Source of the DNA: Paenibacillus brevis
GTDB lineage: Bacteria; Bacillota; Bacilli; Paenibacillales; Paenibacillaceae
Reading direction: 5' to 3'
Assembly: GCF_018919145.1 (NCBI RefSeq)
Contig: NZ_JAHLQJ010000016.1
Coordinates: forward strand, 1-64,000
DNA: 64,000 nt
Position numbers and translations under genes: made by a program. Shown one piece after another: positions 35,044-43,664 of the stretch. The first letter of the stretch is position 1; the number at the start of each line of letters is the position of its first letter. A model generated the notes under the pieces. It ran no database searches, was not told the origin of the DNA, and was given only the letters and a program-made list of their open reading frames with translations.

Positions 35044-35376
35044 TCAATTGCCTTTACAGGCTCCATCAAAATCAATATAGTGACATTCCTGCAGAACATC
35101 CTCCGCATCCGGCATTGTCCAAAACTGAGTGCGCTCCATGTCGGTAGTCGTCTCCTGATTAAACAGAGTAACGTCTGCCATCATAACCTGAGCCGGCAGC
35201 TCCCCCTCCTGATAGGCTACTTTATAAGCCTCTACGGCAAACGACGACAATGCGTCGTCTGGCGACACAGTATCCGTGTTCCCGCATCGTGTTTCTAACG
35301 CGTTCGCTCTCCATTTCTCCCTACCACTCCGTTCGTATGTCGTTCCCTCTACTATAGAGAACGCCGCACGATTCAT
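35044..35376 (-). CDS. hypothetical protein, probably 5'-truncated
   Basis: A 110-residue acidic protein that I do not recognise: DALSSFAVEAYKVAYQEGEL, PAQVMMADVTLFNQETTTDM, ERTQFWTMPDAEDVLQECHY and a GACKGN end. No ribosome-binding site precedes ATG 35376, and the N-terminal ~35 residues look less well conserved in style, so it may be the remaining C-terminal part of a longer gene. A relic with the same end lies at 25718-25805. No function can be given. Confidence 0.5.
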   Translation of the reverse strand: MNRAAFSIVEGTTYERSGREKWRANALETRCGNTDTVSPDDALSSFAVEAYKVAYQEGELPAQVMMADVTLFNQETTTDMERTQFWTMPDAEDVLQECHYIDFDGACKGN

Positions 35377-35534
35377 GCAAGTTGGGCCAGGAAATTGATT
35401 CTAAAGTCCGATTTATACTTCATGAAATAAGGAATCGAGAATATCTGGGTTATCGTATGAAGTTGCAGCGTATTACTTAAAGCCGCAATATGATTCCACT
35501 AAATTAGAAATAATTAGCCAAACGATCATGCGAT

Positions 35535-36662
35535 CTAATCCAACGTATAAATTGTGACTGCTTGAATCTCAGAAAGCCAGTTCACCTTCGCATCCACTGC
35601 TTCGCCGATAAACCGTAATGGAACGTAGGTGCTGCCCTTGATGGTAGAAGGGGCTACTGTCAGTTTCTTCTGCTTGCCATTGATCTCAGCAGTAGTTGAA
35701 CCTACTTTAAGCTTGATAGACGTACCCGATTTACTTCCCGTGATCGTTTGGGTTTTTGAATCCCAGTCAACCTTCAATCCCAATGCTTCGAAAATAGCGC
35801 GGAACGGAACAAGTACAGATCCATTTTGCTTGATGGGTGGGACTTGGAATGTAACGATCTCCCCATTCAGCAGCACCATGATTTCGTCAGGATCTGAGGG
35901 TGATACCGGTTGTTCATCTTCATCTTTAAACACTTTGACGCCTTTGGCAGCGAGTTCAATCAGAATTTTCTCTGCACTCCCATTCAGAGAGTTATTGCTG
36001 AGTGAAACCTCTTTGAGCTTCGGAAGACTTGTTAAGACGCTGATATCTTGGACTTGATTATTCTCAAAATATAAATGTTCCAGTTCCGGGTGATCTCTTA
36101 GAGGTTCAAGAGACGGGATTTGATTATTGCTTATGTCCAGCCAATTCAGTTTGACTAAGGATTGGATCGGTGACAGATCCTTAAGCTGATTATGGCCGAT
36201 TAACAAGTCCGTTAAATGGGTTAATCCCGCTATTGCATCAAGCTTCTCGATGTTGTTCGAATCGATAATGAGCTGCTCCAGTTGGGATAACTCTTTTAGC
36301 GGCTCAATTTGAGTGATTTGATTGTCATTCAGAGCTAGAAAGGTGACTTTATGCAGATTTTTAAGCGGTTCAATATTGGTAATTCCAAGATCCGGGAGCA
36401 TCAGGCTCTCTACATTAACAGCATGCTCTAGTCCGCTTAAACTGCTAATTTTCTGCTCTGGACCATTGAGATAGAGCGACGTCATGGTTTGTAGATTCTC
36501 TTTGGTAATGGGGCCAGTCAGCTTCTTTAGCTCGACTCTAATCGCTTGTTCCAAATTTTTGTCTGAGATCAGGGAGGTCTCTGCAAATGCGGATGAAATA
36601 GAAACGATGCTTAGCAAGAAAGCAAGTACAGTGATTAATTGAAGTTTGATCAGTTTACGCAA
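35535..36662 (-). CDS. secreted internalin-like LRR protein with copper-amine-oxidase-N stalk domain
   Basis: A 375-residue exported protein. The signal peptide is at residues about 1-27 (cleavage near AFAET). Residues about 55-235 contain 22-residue internalin-type LRRs (LALNDNQITQIEPLKELSQL, LIIDSNNIEKLDAIAGL, LLIGHNQLKDLSPIQSL, LDISNNQIPSLEPLRDH). The last ~110 residues are a Cu_amine_oxidN1/stalk domain (VPFRAIFEALGLKVDWDSKT; VPLRFIGEAVDAKVNW), common in Paenibacillus surface proteins. There is no anchor motif, so it is likely cell-wall associated or secreted. Confidence 0.9.
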   Translation of the reverse strand: MRKLIKLQLITVLAFLLSIVSISSAFAETSLISDKNLEQAIRVELKKLTGPITKENLQTMTSLYLNGPEQKISSLSGLEHAVNVESLMLPDLGITNIEPLKNLHKVTFLALNDNQITQIEPLKELSQLEQLIIDSNNIEKLDAIAGLTHLTDLLIGHNQLKDLSPIQSLVKLNWLDISNNQIPSLEPLRDHPELEHLYFENNQVQDISVLTSLPKLKEVSLSNNSLNGSAEKILIELAAKGVKVFKDEDEQPVSPSDPDEIMVLLNGEIVTFQVPPIKQNGSVLVPFRAIFEALGLKVDWDSKTQTITGSKSGTSIKLKVGSTTAEINGKQKKLTVAPSTIKGSTYVPLRFIGEAVDAKVNWLSEIQAVTIYTLD

Positions 36663-36902
36663 AATGGGTTCACTCCTCGAATTGTCGTAATGACTACATT
36701 CGTCATTTGTGAACTTTTCCCTTTATAAAAAAAGTTTCGGGGAGGCTACTGTGTAGCCCAAGCCATAAATTCACTAAGGGTTCCGTTTATATTCATCAGC
36801 TTCTCATCTCCTCCTGAATACTCTCGGCATCATTTGAACCCCCAGCAGCTTCCGTATATGATAAACCATATGAGGATTTATACAACAGGAGGTTGGGTTA
36901 CA

Positions 36903-37424
36903 GTGGCAGTCTTAATGAACGAACAAATTAGAGCGTCCGAGGTAATGCTTACCGGACTGAACGGTGAGGCCATCGGCATTGTCACCAGAGAGGAGGCGCT
37001 GGCTATGGCCCGGTCCAAAAAGGTCGATCTGGTCTGCACCTCACTGATGAGCAGTCCCCCGCCCTGCAGCCTGATGGCTAAAGGCAAAGCGAAAGCAACG
37101 GCACAGAAAGGGTCAGTGATTGCACGCAAATCAGGTAAAAATCAGCAAGCTGGCGGTAACGGCAGACAAGAAAAGGTCAAGGAGCTGCGCTTCACCGCTC
37201 ATATCGAACAGCATGATTACGACACGAAGCTGCGGCAAGCGGATAAGCATCTGCGCTCCGGCAAGCCAGTACAGCTTGTAGTTAAGGCCTCCGGCGCGAA
37301 GGAGGGCGCAGCAGCCAGGAAAGTGCTGGAGCAGTTATTGAGTGAACTTAAGGAAGTCGGAAGTAAGGAAACGGGCATTCAGACAGGTGGAAAAGGCTCC
37401 CAGGTAATACTCAGACCGCGCTGA
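36903..37424 (+). CDS. translation initiation factor IF-3 paralogue
   Basis: A 173-residue IF-3-like protein. The N-domain is NEQIRASEVMLTGLNGEAIG with IVTREEALAMARSKKVDLVC and the PPPCSLM motif. A basic, Gln/Gly-rich linker (about 75-105) replaces the usual linker helix. The C-domain is KELRFTAHIEQHDYDTKLRQ with KHLRSGKPVQLVV. Start GTG 36903 has AGGAGG 10 nt upstream. True infC normally sits before rpmI-rplT, and those are absent here. It is therefore an extra, diverged copy, possibly growth-phase or ribosome-hibernation related (inference). Confidence 0.85.
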   Translation: MAVLMNEQIRASEVMLTGLNGEAIGIVTREEALAMARSKKVDLVCTSLMSSPPPCSLMAKGKAKATAQKGSVIARKSGKNQQAGGNGRQEKVKELRFTAHIEQHDYDTKLRQADKHLRSGKPVQLVVKASGAKEGAAARKVLEQLLSELKEVGSKETGIQTGGKGSQVILRPR

Positions 37425-37438
37425 ATGATAGGGCACTT

Positions 37439-39178
37439 TTAAAGCAGCTTAATCAGATCTTCCAGCTCATCTAACAAACCTTTTGTAAGTTCAAAGTTCG
37501 TCTCTTTTAAAGCCAATTCTATTTTCATTTCAACTGATTTTTTATTCTGCTCGATTTCTAAATAATCTCGATTAAAATGACTGGCATAAATCATCTGTCT
37601 GAATTTGCGCATACTCATTCTTCTAATCTTCTTATCTTCAATGAGTAAAACATAATCCATACCGTTTACAACAGAATAAAAATCATGCGAAATCATAAGA
37701 ATTGCACCTTTGTAGTCTTGGATGGCTTTCTCCAGTGCGATCTGGGTATAGATGTCTAAATGGCTTGTCGGTTCATCAAGCAGCAGTACGTTTGCTTGAC
37801 TGGCAGAAACTTTAGCGATTTGAAGCATGTTCTTTTCTCCACCGGATAAGGATTGTATCTTTTGATTCAGGATTTCTCCTTCAAAGCCGTAGTCTGAAAG
37901 ATACGAACTAATCTCATCATAAGTTTTAAATCCGGCATCGATGAATTCATCCAGTATGGTATTCGAATCCTTTAGTGTTTCGCCTTGGTGTTGAGATAAA
38001 TAAGCCACTTTCACATCGGCATTTACTTCAATTGAATCATGATTATTGTTGAAGATTTCTCGGAGTAAAGTCGTTTTCCCGGTACCGTTCGCGCCGATAA
38101 TGGCTACTTTATCTGTAGATTTCACTTCAAAGTTAACATCGTGTAAAAGCAATTCATCAAAGGCAACGCTATAATGATTGACCTTTACAACCATGGTGTC
38201 TTCCATTTCATGATCTATACCAAAGCTAATATTCGGCTGCTTAATATCAACAAACGGTGCTTTAATTCTACGCGCTTCCAGTCTTTCTTGAAACTTGACT
38301 CTGGCCTTTAACGCTCGGCCTCTGGACGGGTCTGCAACATTCGTTGCGATCTCTCTAAGATTATCGATGAGGTGATCGTATCGCTCGATTTCTTCGGCTT
38401 CGGCGACCGCAATTTCTTGCAGCTCGATCTTGGTCTGAAGCAGCGAGAAGTTATAATCGATAAACCGCCCATCAAACTCTTGGAGCTCCCTGTTTTCGAG
38501 GTGGATGATTTTATTGAAGCAATGATTCAATAGATAGCGGTTGTGCGTAACAACCAGCATGATTCCCTTGTGGGAATTAATGAGTTTTTTAAGCGCATTG
38601 AGGTTTTCAAAGTCTAAAAATACATCGGGCTCATCCATAATTATTACATCCGGACTACTAAGCATTTCCTTCATCACTTGAATAAGCTTGAGCTCTCCAC
38701 CACTGAGATCGGATACCCTTTGATCTTTCAGCTTCATGAGGTTTGCTAGATTTAGCTGCTTATTAATGCTGCTTTCAAAATCATCGCCACCCATAGATTG
38801 GAGCGTGTCTAAAGCCAATTGATACTTTCCCAGCAGCGAGTCCAACTCCGATGAGGTTTCCATTTCCGTACAAATCGATGCTATTTCATTTCGCAGCTTA
38901 ATAAATTCTTCTCCTATATATTCAAACACGGTTGTTTCTTGAGCTTTGTCTACTTGTGGGAACTGACTGACATGCCCGATTCTGCAATTGGGGTCTATCT
39001 CTAACTTGCCCTCAAACAAATATCTTTCCGGATCCATCAGTATATCAATCAATGTACTTTTCCCACTGCCGCTTGTACCGATAAAGGCGCAGTGTTGGCC
39101 TTCTTCGAGCGTGAAGGAAATATCTTTATATAGTTCTTTTTGCGGAAACGAGAAGGATAAGTGATCCACCTTTATCAT
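37439..39178 (-). CDS. ABC-F family ATPase
   Basis: A 579-residue protein with two ABC domains and no membrane segments. Walker A motifs are GTSGSGKST and GANGTGKTT; signatures are LSGGELKLIQ and LSGGEKNMLQ; Walker B motifs are VIIMDEPDVFLD and VLLLDEPTSHLD. The inter-domain linker (about 235-300) is the site that reaches the peptidyl-transferase centre in ABC-F ribosome-protection factors. ATG 39178 follows AAGAAAGGTAA. Antibiotic-resistance ABC-F members share this layout, but the first half is unusual (MDEPDVFLD), so the role is open. It converges on the IF-3 paralogue. Confidence 0.88.
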   Translation of the reverse strand: MIKVDHLSFSFPQKELYKDISFTLEEGQHCAFIGTSGSGKSTLIDILMDPERYLFEGKLEIDPNCRIGHVSQFPQVDKAQETTVFEYIGEEFIKLRNEIASICTEMETSSELDSLLGKYQLALDTLQSMGGDDFESSINKQLNLANLMKLKDQRVSDLSGGELKLIQVMKEMLSSPDVIIMDEPDVFLDFENLNALKKLINSHKGIMLVVTHNRYLLNHCFNKIIHLENRELQEFDGRFIDYNFSLLQTKIELQEIAVAEAEEIERYDHLIDNLREIATNVADPSRGRALKARVKFQERLEARRIKAPFVDIKQPNISFGIDHEMEDTMVVKVNHYSVAFDELLLHDVNFEVKSTDKVAIIGANGTGKTTLLREIFNNNHDSIEVNADVKVAYLSQHQGETLKDSNTILDEFIDAGFKTYDEISSYLSDYGFEGEILNQKIQSLSGGEKNMLQIAKVSASQANVLLLDEPTSHLDIYTQIALEKAIQDYKGAILMISHDFYSVVNGMDYVLLIEDKKIRRMSMRKFRQMIYASHFNRDYLEIEQNKKSVEMKIELALKETNFELTKGLLDELEDLIKLL

Positions 39179-39282
39179 CGTATTACCTTTCTTTATAGCT
39201 AAATTTTGAGCGTACCGCTTCTCAGAGTAACACGGTTTACCACTAAAGTTCAATTCAGTTATTGATCTTACCTACACATAGG

Positions 39283-39309
39283 AAAAGGCCGCCAAAATGG
39301 CAGCCTTTC
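39283..39309 (-). terminator. terminator of the Mrr-type gene
   Basis: Minus strand AAAGGCTGCC-ATTTT-GGCGGCCTTTT. It lies between the nuclease gene and the ABC-F gene and separates the two units. Confidence 0.75.
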
Positions 39310-39315
39310 GTCTAA

Positions 39316-40038
39316 TTACATTGCTTTTGTCTTTCTACAAGCCGGATAGGTGCTGCACCCCCAAAAGGCCTTCCCCTCCTTGTTCTTACGTGCCACCATC
39401 GGTGCACCGCAGGCACAAGTTATGGTTTTAACAGTTGAACCAGTTGGAGTAGCTTTTTTAGGCTTCTTGTTCCCTTTCCCCGGCTGCCATTTCCCCCAAG
39501 CATGGAGTTTATTCTCTATAAGTCCGCCATGCCAATAATCTACTTTAAACTGTTCGGCTTCCCGTCTCGCATCAGCCGTAAGATCGGAGGTAGTAATGAG
39601 TAAAGATAGGATGCAATCATGATTGCGCTTGGCAGCCACCAGTTCTCTGACGGTCATCACTTGTACCTTATTATGATCGGCGTAACATTTGGCTTGTACA
39701 GCGGTTTTCTCGCCTCGTTTATCGATGATAACCAAATCTACACCGCCATCTCTTCCGCCAACCCCTACTTCTTTTACCGTATATCCTTGATCCCGGAAAT
39801 ATAGCGATAATAGTCGTTCGAACTCAGCACCGTTGATTTGATCCAGTGGTGACTTAAGAATTACTTCGTCCGGCCTACATGTTGTGGAGGAACGATTGAA
39901 TGAAGCTGAAGTCTTCTTCATTTCTGTTGGTTTCTGTTTGCTCGAGCCTCTACGTTTTTTCTTCTTGGTACCTTGCAACAAGCCAGATATAACGCCTAAA
40001 ACAATAATTATTAATATGAACCCGATAATTTCTTTCAT
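39316..40038 (-). CDS. membrane-anchored Mrr-type restriction endonuclease with zinc ribbon
   Basis: A 240-residue protein. One N-terminal helix (residues about 4-22) is followed by a Lys/Arg-rich stretch. The Mrr_cat PD-(D/E)xK domain is at about 65-165, with GAEFERLLSLYFRDQGYTV, Asp101 in GGVDLVI and the Gln-x-Lys in AVQAKCY. A topoisomerase-type C4 zinc ribbon closes the protein (CACGAPMV...WGCSTYPACRK). Such proteins cut foreign or modified DNA and this type is held at the membrane. It belongs to the 39-44 kb accessory island. Confidence 0.88.
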   Translation of the reverse strand: MKEIIGFILIIIVLGVISGLLQGTKKKKRRGSSKQKPTEMKKTSASFNRSSTTCRPDEVILKSPLDQINGAEFERLLSLYFRDQGYTVKEVGVGGRDGGVDLVIIDKRGEKTAVQAKCYADHNKVQVMTVRELVAAKRNHDCILSLLITTSDLTADARREAEQFKVDYWHGGLIENKLHAWGKWQPGKGNKKPKKATPTGSTVKTITCACGAPMVARKNKEGKAFWGCSTYPACRKTKAM

Positions 40039-40075
40039 AAATACTCCTTTAGCCTCGAAGGTCCTTTCTCAATCC

Positions 40076-40423
40076 CTAAGTGTTCGCTTTTAATAATTCC
40101 TTCAATACGTTTTTAGCTAGTCTTATCTTTTCATCAGTAGTTTCTCTAAGCATTCCAACAACCTCTTGAATACTGTTGTCTGTTGATGTAACCTCGGTTT
40201 TCTCTTCAACGTAAGAAAAAAGCTGGATCAAATTAACCTCAAGTGCTTCGGCGATTTGGGCTAAATTGAGCAAAGAGATGTTCTTCTCCCCTCTTTCCAC
40301 CTGGCCAATATATGAAAAATGAAACCCACCCTTTTCTCCCAAAGCTTCTTGGGACAGGCCCCTTTCTTTCCGCAACAATCGAATACGAGCGCCTACGAGC
40401 TTCAATACTTCATTATCCTTCAC
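40076..40423 (-). CDS. XRE (HTH_3) family regulator
   Basis: A 115-residue SinR/ImmR-like regulator. The HTH is GARIRLLRKERGLSQEALGE with FSYIGQVERGEKNISLLNLA. The C-terminal ~40 residues form a helical dimerisation tail. GTG 40423 is chosen with GAGAGGG about 8 nt before; no ATG fits. An imperfect dyad GTGTTTAC...GTCTACAC lies about 40 nt upstream (40446-40474), a candidate autoregulatory site. It is divergent from the HEPN-like ORF and may control it or the nuclease 37 nt downstream. Confidence 0.85.
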   Translation of the reverse strand: MKDNEVLKLVGARIRLLRKERGLSQEALGEKGGFHFSYIGQVERGEKNISLLNLAQIAEALEVNLIQLFSYVEEKTEVTSTDNSIQEVVGMLRETTDEKIRLAKNVLKELLKANT

Positions 40424-40562
40424 GTCATACACCCTCTCTAAGTCAAAAGTGTAGACAAGATTTCCAATAGTAAACACCGATATATAGATATCATTTACTT
40501 TTTTAATATTTATATGTATCATTAAGGTGTGTAGCATTATTGCTTTCAAAGGACGTGAATAG

Positions 40563-40967
40563 ATGGAAACTGATTTTTGCTACAGGATAAAGAATTATCG
40601 AGAATTAGCTCACTATCATATGCAGTTGGCTTATTTGATGAGAAACAACCATCAGTTCAGAACATCACTTATACTCTGCAACTTGGCATTAACATCCATA
40701 GCACGAGCCCTATATGTTTATGAAAATAAATCCAATCCAACTAGCCAAGATATCATCTTTGATGATTTCCTTTTACTTATACATAAAGACCTCAATGTCG
40801 ATCCTGAAGTTGCTGATCTAGTAAATAGAATTGTTTTTCTATGTTATTCCGAAGATGGCTTTATTATAGATCAGAAAACTACGGATAAGCTTATTCAAAA
40901 AACTGCAGATATTTTAACTATGGTCAGCTCAAAATTAACAGCTCCAAAGCTTAAGAAGGATAGATAG
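40563..40967 (+). CDS. hypothetical small protein, possibly HEPN-like
   Basis: A 134-residue all-helical soluble protein with AAAGGACGTG in front of ATG 40563. The segment AYLMRNNHQFRTSLILCNLA followed by IARALYVYE resembles the first helices of HEPN-type domains (toxin-linked RNases), but the catalytic RxxxxH motif is not present, so I do not claim it. AT-rich composition links it to the island. It is divergent from XRE. Confidence 0.55.
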   Translation: METDFCYRIKNYRELAHYHMQLAYLMRNNHQFRTSLILCNLALTSIARALYVYENKSNPTSQDIIFDDFLLLIHKDLNVDPEVADLVNRIVFLCYSEDGFIIDQKTTDKLIQKTADILTMVSSKLTAPKLKKDR

Positions 40968-41053
40968 TGGAGCACCTAGTTGGTCTCCAATAGGCAACGT
41001 ATGCCATCAACTGGCGGACATTATGCTCTAGCAGTAACAATAGTAAGGATCCA

Positions 41054-41137
41054 TTTGATAGTTGTTGTGATCTGTATTAATAAACAACAGCCCCGCCTAA
41101 AACGTTGTAAATTCAACGTTCTAGGCGGGTCCATTTA
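41054..41137. repeat. dispersed hairpin repeat, copy 2
   Basis: TTTGATAGTTGTTGTGAT, AAACAACAG, then the hairpin CCCGCCTA(AA)ACGTTG / CAACGT(TC)TAGGCGGG (41092-41129). It is the same order as at 12612-12702, with compensatory changes in the stem (GCCTA/TAGGC here versus ACCTA/TAGAT there). Confidence 0.75.
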
Positions 41138-41290
41138 TTAACCGCATGTATTTTGATATGGTTCACGTATCATCTTTGAAGCGAAATTTCAGGAGGGTGC
41201 TCCAAAGTTTACTTTTGGAACATACTCCTTGAGTATTTAATAATTACAAATGTAATCATATCCAAAATGACAACCGTGGAGATTACACAG

Positions 41291-41691
41291 TTACTGAACC
41301 TGTTCCAATACGGTTCCATCTGTGAAAAGGTACTGAATGTATCCTAACTTTTTCCAGAATGAGGGTTTAATCGCTGCTACAATTGATGCACGATCGACTA
41401 CTCCGGGCATAATAACGAATTCGGCTGTTTTTCCCAAAATTAAGAAACTCCACCCATTTTGAACCCCTTTATAGTAAACAGAATCTTCATCCTTAATGTC
41501 TTCAAGTGATACTGACTTAACTGTCTCGGAGAAATAAATCCAAACAGTACAAAGTCCTGCTTATCTTTGTGTACCAACTCCCCGTGTTGATTTAGCTCTT
41601 GAAGCCAAAAATTATTTGCTGATCGATCAAATTTGTTCACCTGATTTTGTTTACGACCAAAAACGTCTCGTTCCGGCAAAAACATGCCCAA
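41291..41691 (-). pseudogene. frameshifted relic of an unknown protein
   Basis: Two good coding stretches lie in different frames. The 5' part contains NNFWLQELNQHGELVHKDKQ; after a shift near 41530-41545 the 3' part reads TVWIYFSETVKSVSLEDIKD, then WSFLILGKTAEFVIMPGVVD, and ends LFTDGTVLEQVQ with a stop at 41291. Neither half is complete alone. I do not recognise the family. It lies just upstream of the Qat-like operon on the other strand. Confidence 0.6.
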
Positions 41692-41813
41692 TCTTGGGTG
41701 GATTTGTACTGGATCTAATCCAGCAAGTCCCGAAATTAATGGGAAAATTATACTATTCGAAATATAACTTTGCTATACTAGCTTTAACGAAACTCGAGGG
41801 GAACGGTTGGACA

Positions 41814-42449
41814 ATGGGGACATCAAAAAAAAATATTAATAGAGATGTTAAAAAGCTACTACAACAACTGGGAAAACAAGATATTAAGAAATCAATACCG
41901 CAGGCTACTTCGCTAGTTCTTGATGAACAACGAATTACAAAAGAATTAAATAAAGACTCATTTAAGGTTCTTTTGCAGCAAGGTATTACTGGTATAAATA
42001 GTATGAAGTCCGAAGGGCAATTTGGTGGTATTTCGTATGATGAAATACAAAGCAACGAGAGAATTTTCAATGAGTTTCTTGAAAAGCTAATTGAACTCGC
42101 AGAAGAAGAGTTTAAAGACGAATTTTCAGAGTTATTGCTTCAAGCATTTAGACTCGCTATAACAACAATTCTTAAAGAGAATATAGATATTGATGGTTTT
42201 ATTTCTGAATTTACTTACTATTTAATCTACCTAATTGTTCAAACAGAATTGATTGAGGTTTTTAGTGATGTCTATTTAGAAATACCCCACGATGAAATCA
42301 ATTTATTAATTAAGATACAAGCAAGAAAGATTGTTTCTGAAGAATTAACAAGTTTAATTAAAGGATATTTGAGTAGTAAAATTAGTCTAAAAGAACTTAT
42401 TACGTCTGTGGTTAAGAGAGCTGAAGCAATTGAATTTGGGGAGTTTTAA
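41814..42449 (+). CDS. QatB-like protein
   Basis: A 211-residue AT-rich gene starting at ATG 41814 (AGGGG upstream with a long gap). The protein begins Met-Gly-Thr-Ser, the conserved start of QatB proteins of the Qat antiphage system. A basic linker (KKNINRDVKKLLQQLGKQDI) and a helical acidic body follow (EFLEKLIELAEEEFKDEFSE, LIKIQARKIVSEELTSLIKG). No catalytic motif is visible. The next gene starts 3 nt after its stop. The QatB assignment rests on the start, the size class and the QatC/QatD neighbours; sequence identity cannot be tested here. Confidence 0.65.
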   Translation: MGTSKKNINRDVKKLLQQLGKQDIKKSIPQATSLVLDEQRITKELNKDSFKVLLQQGITGINSMKSEGQFGGISYDEIQSNERIFNEFLEKLIELAEEEFKDEFSELLLQAFRLAITTILKENIDIDGFISEFTYYLIYLIVQTELIEVFSDVYLEIPHDEINLLIKIQARKIVSEELTSLIKGYLSSKISLKELITSVVKRAEAIEFGEF

Positions 42450-42452
42450 TAA

Positions 42453-43664
42453 ATGGAAAATCCCTTTATTAAAGAGTTTGGATTACTACCGCATGAATTA
42501 TTCCTAAGTCGATTAACTAGGTTTGAGAGTGCTCAAGATTCCATTGTGTTGGATTTAATAGATGTTGTAACTACAATATACTTTATTGATATCATGACAA
42601 AAAGAATTGATGACGGGGGTAGAATATATTCTATTTCTGTACCAGTTTCTAATCCTGAAATATGGGAGCAAACAAAACCTTTATTAAAAAAACTTGTTCA
42701 ATTTGTAAGTAGGGATGTTGCTGATTTCAATTTTGTACTTTCTAAAAAGATGTTTATTGGAACTTCCTTAGAATTGGATTTTGGAAGATTTAACAACGTT
42801 TCCTTGCTATCTGGTGGCTTAGATTCATTCAGTGGTGCATTTCAAAATATTTCATCAGGTACTAGTTCAATTTATGTAGGATATAAACTCAATAAATTTG
42901 AACAGAGCAAACAGGAGTCTATAGCAAACTTTGTTTCAGGTAAACATAAAAATTCAATTAGATATTTCTTTGATAAACTTAATTGTAAAAAAGCAGAACC
43001 GACACAAGCTACACGGTCACTTTTATTTTTAAGTTTAGCGTCTGCTGTAGCATATGAACATGGAGTAAAAGATATATTAATATATGAAAATGGTTTTTTA
43101 TCATTGAATCCAAACAAAAATGGAAGATTTACAACTAAGACTACCCACCCTAGAACTATATACTTGTTTAATTCAGTTCTCGAGTCTTTGGGACTAGTAC
43201 AGCGTGTTTCTAATCCCTTCATTTTTAAAACAAAAGGTGAAATTATAGACCAATTAAGTGATGATTTTAAGGAACAAATTAAATTTACACATACATGTGC
43301 AAAAAGTAGACAATCCCTTCATTTATTGGACAAGTCTAAACAATGTGGCACGTGTATACCTTGTGTATTAAGGAAAATTTCATTGTCAGCATGTGATAAT
43401 GAAAAATTTGACGAGCATTTGTATGACGTTGGTTATAATGGGAAAAATAAAGGCATCACACTCGAACAGTTCGAAGATCTGAAATCATCCATAGAGTACT
43501 TCAGGGGATGTAAAAACGATATTGATAATAACTCAATTATGTTGACTCTCGGTTTGAAGAATAGGTTCTATACTGAAGATAATTACTTTGTTAAAACAAA
43601 TGAAATGTTTCAGCGTTTTAGCAAAGAAGTTGAAAGGTTTCTTGAGAAGTATGACATATTTTGA
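42453..43664 (+). CDS. QatC-like (QueC-family) enzyme
   Basis: A 403-residue QueC-like ATP-pyrophosphatase. The PP-loop SGGLDS is at residues 120-125. The zinc site His280/Cys282, Cys298, Cys301 and Cys304 appears as CGTCIPC; QATRSLLFLSLA follows the core. It is longer than housekeeping QueC (~220 residues) by an N-terminal ~110-residue domain and a C-terminal extension, as in QatC. QueC makes preQ0; in the Qat antiphage system the QueC-like member is essential, with a modification role suspected. The 14-nt overlap with the TatD-like gene and 3-nt gap to the QatB-like gene show one operon. Confidence 0.82.
   Translation: MENPFIKEFGLLPHELFLSRLTRFESAQDSIVLDLIDVVTTIYFIDIMTKRIDDGGRIYSISVPVSNPEIWEQTKPLLKKLVQFVSRDVADFNFVLSKKMFIGTSLELDFGRFNNVSLLSGGLDSFSGAFQNISSGTSSIYVGYKLNKFEQSKQESIANFVSGKHKNSIRYFFDKLNCKKAEPTQATRSLLFLSLASAVAYEHGVKDILIYENGFLSLNPNKNGRFTTKTTHPRTIYLFNSVLESLGLVQRVSNPFIFKTKGEIIDQLSDDFKEQIKFTHTCAKSRQSLHLLDKSKQCGTCIPCVLRKISLSACDNEKFDEHLYDVGYNGKNKGITLEQFEDLKSSIEYFRGCKNDIDNNSIMLTLGLKNRFYTEDNYFVKTNEMFQRFSKEVERFLEKYDIF

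Noticed and set aside
41141..41190. Second SCC-like attachment site near the left edge of the island
   Set aside because: The best match (CGTATCAT) is only 8 bp and could be chance, so no direct repeat is claimed.
41616..41813. Upstream extension of the QatB-like gene
   Set aside because: It overlaps the relic on the other strand, and the family start MGTS at 41814 fits better.
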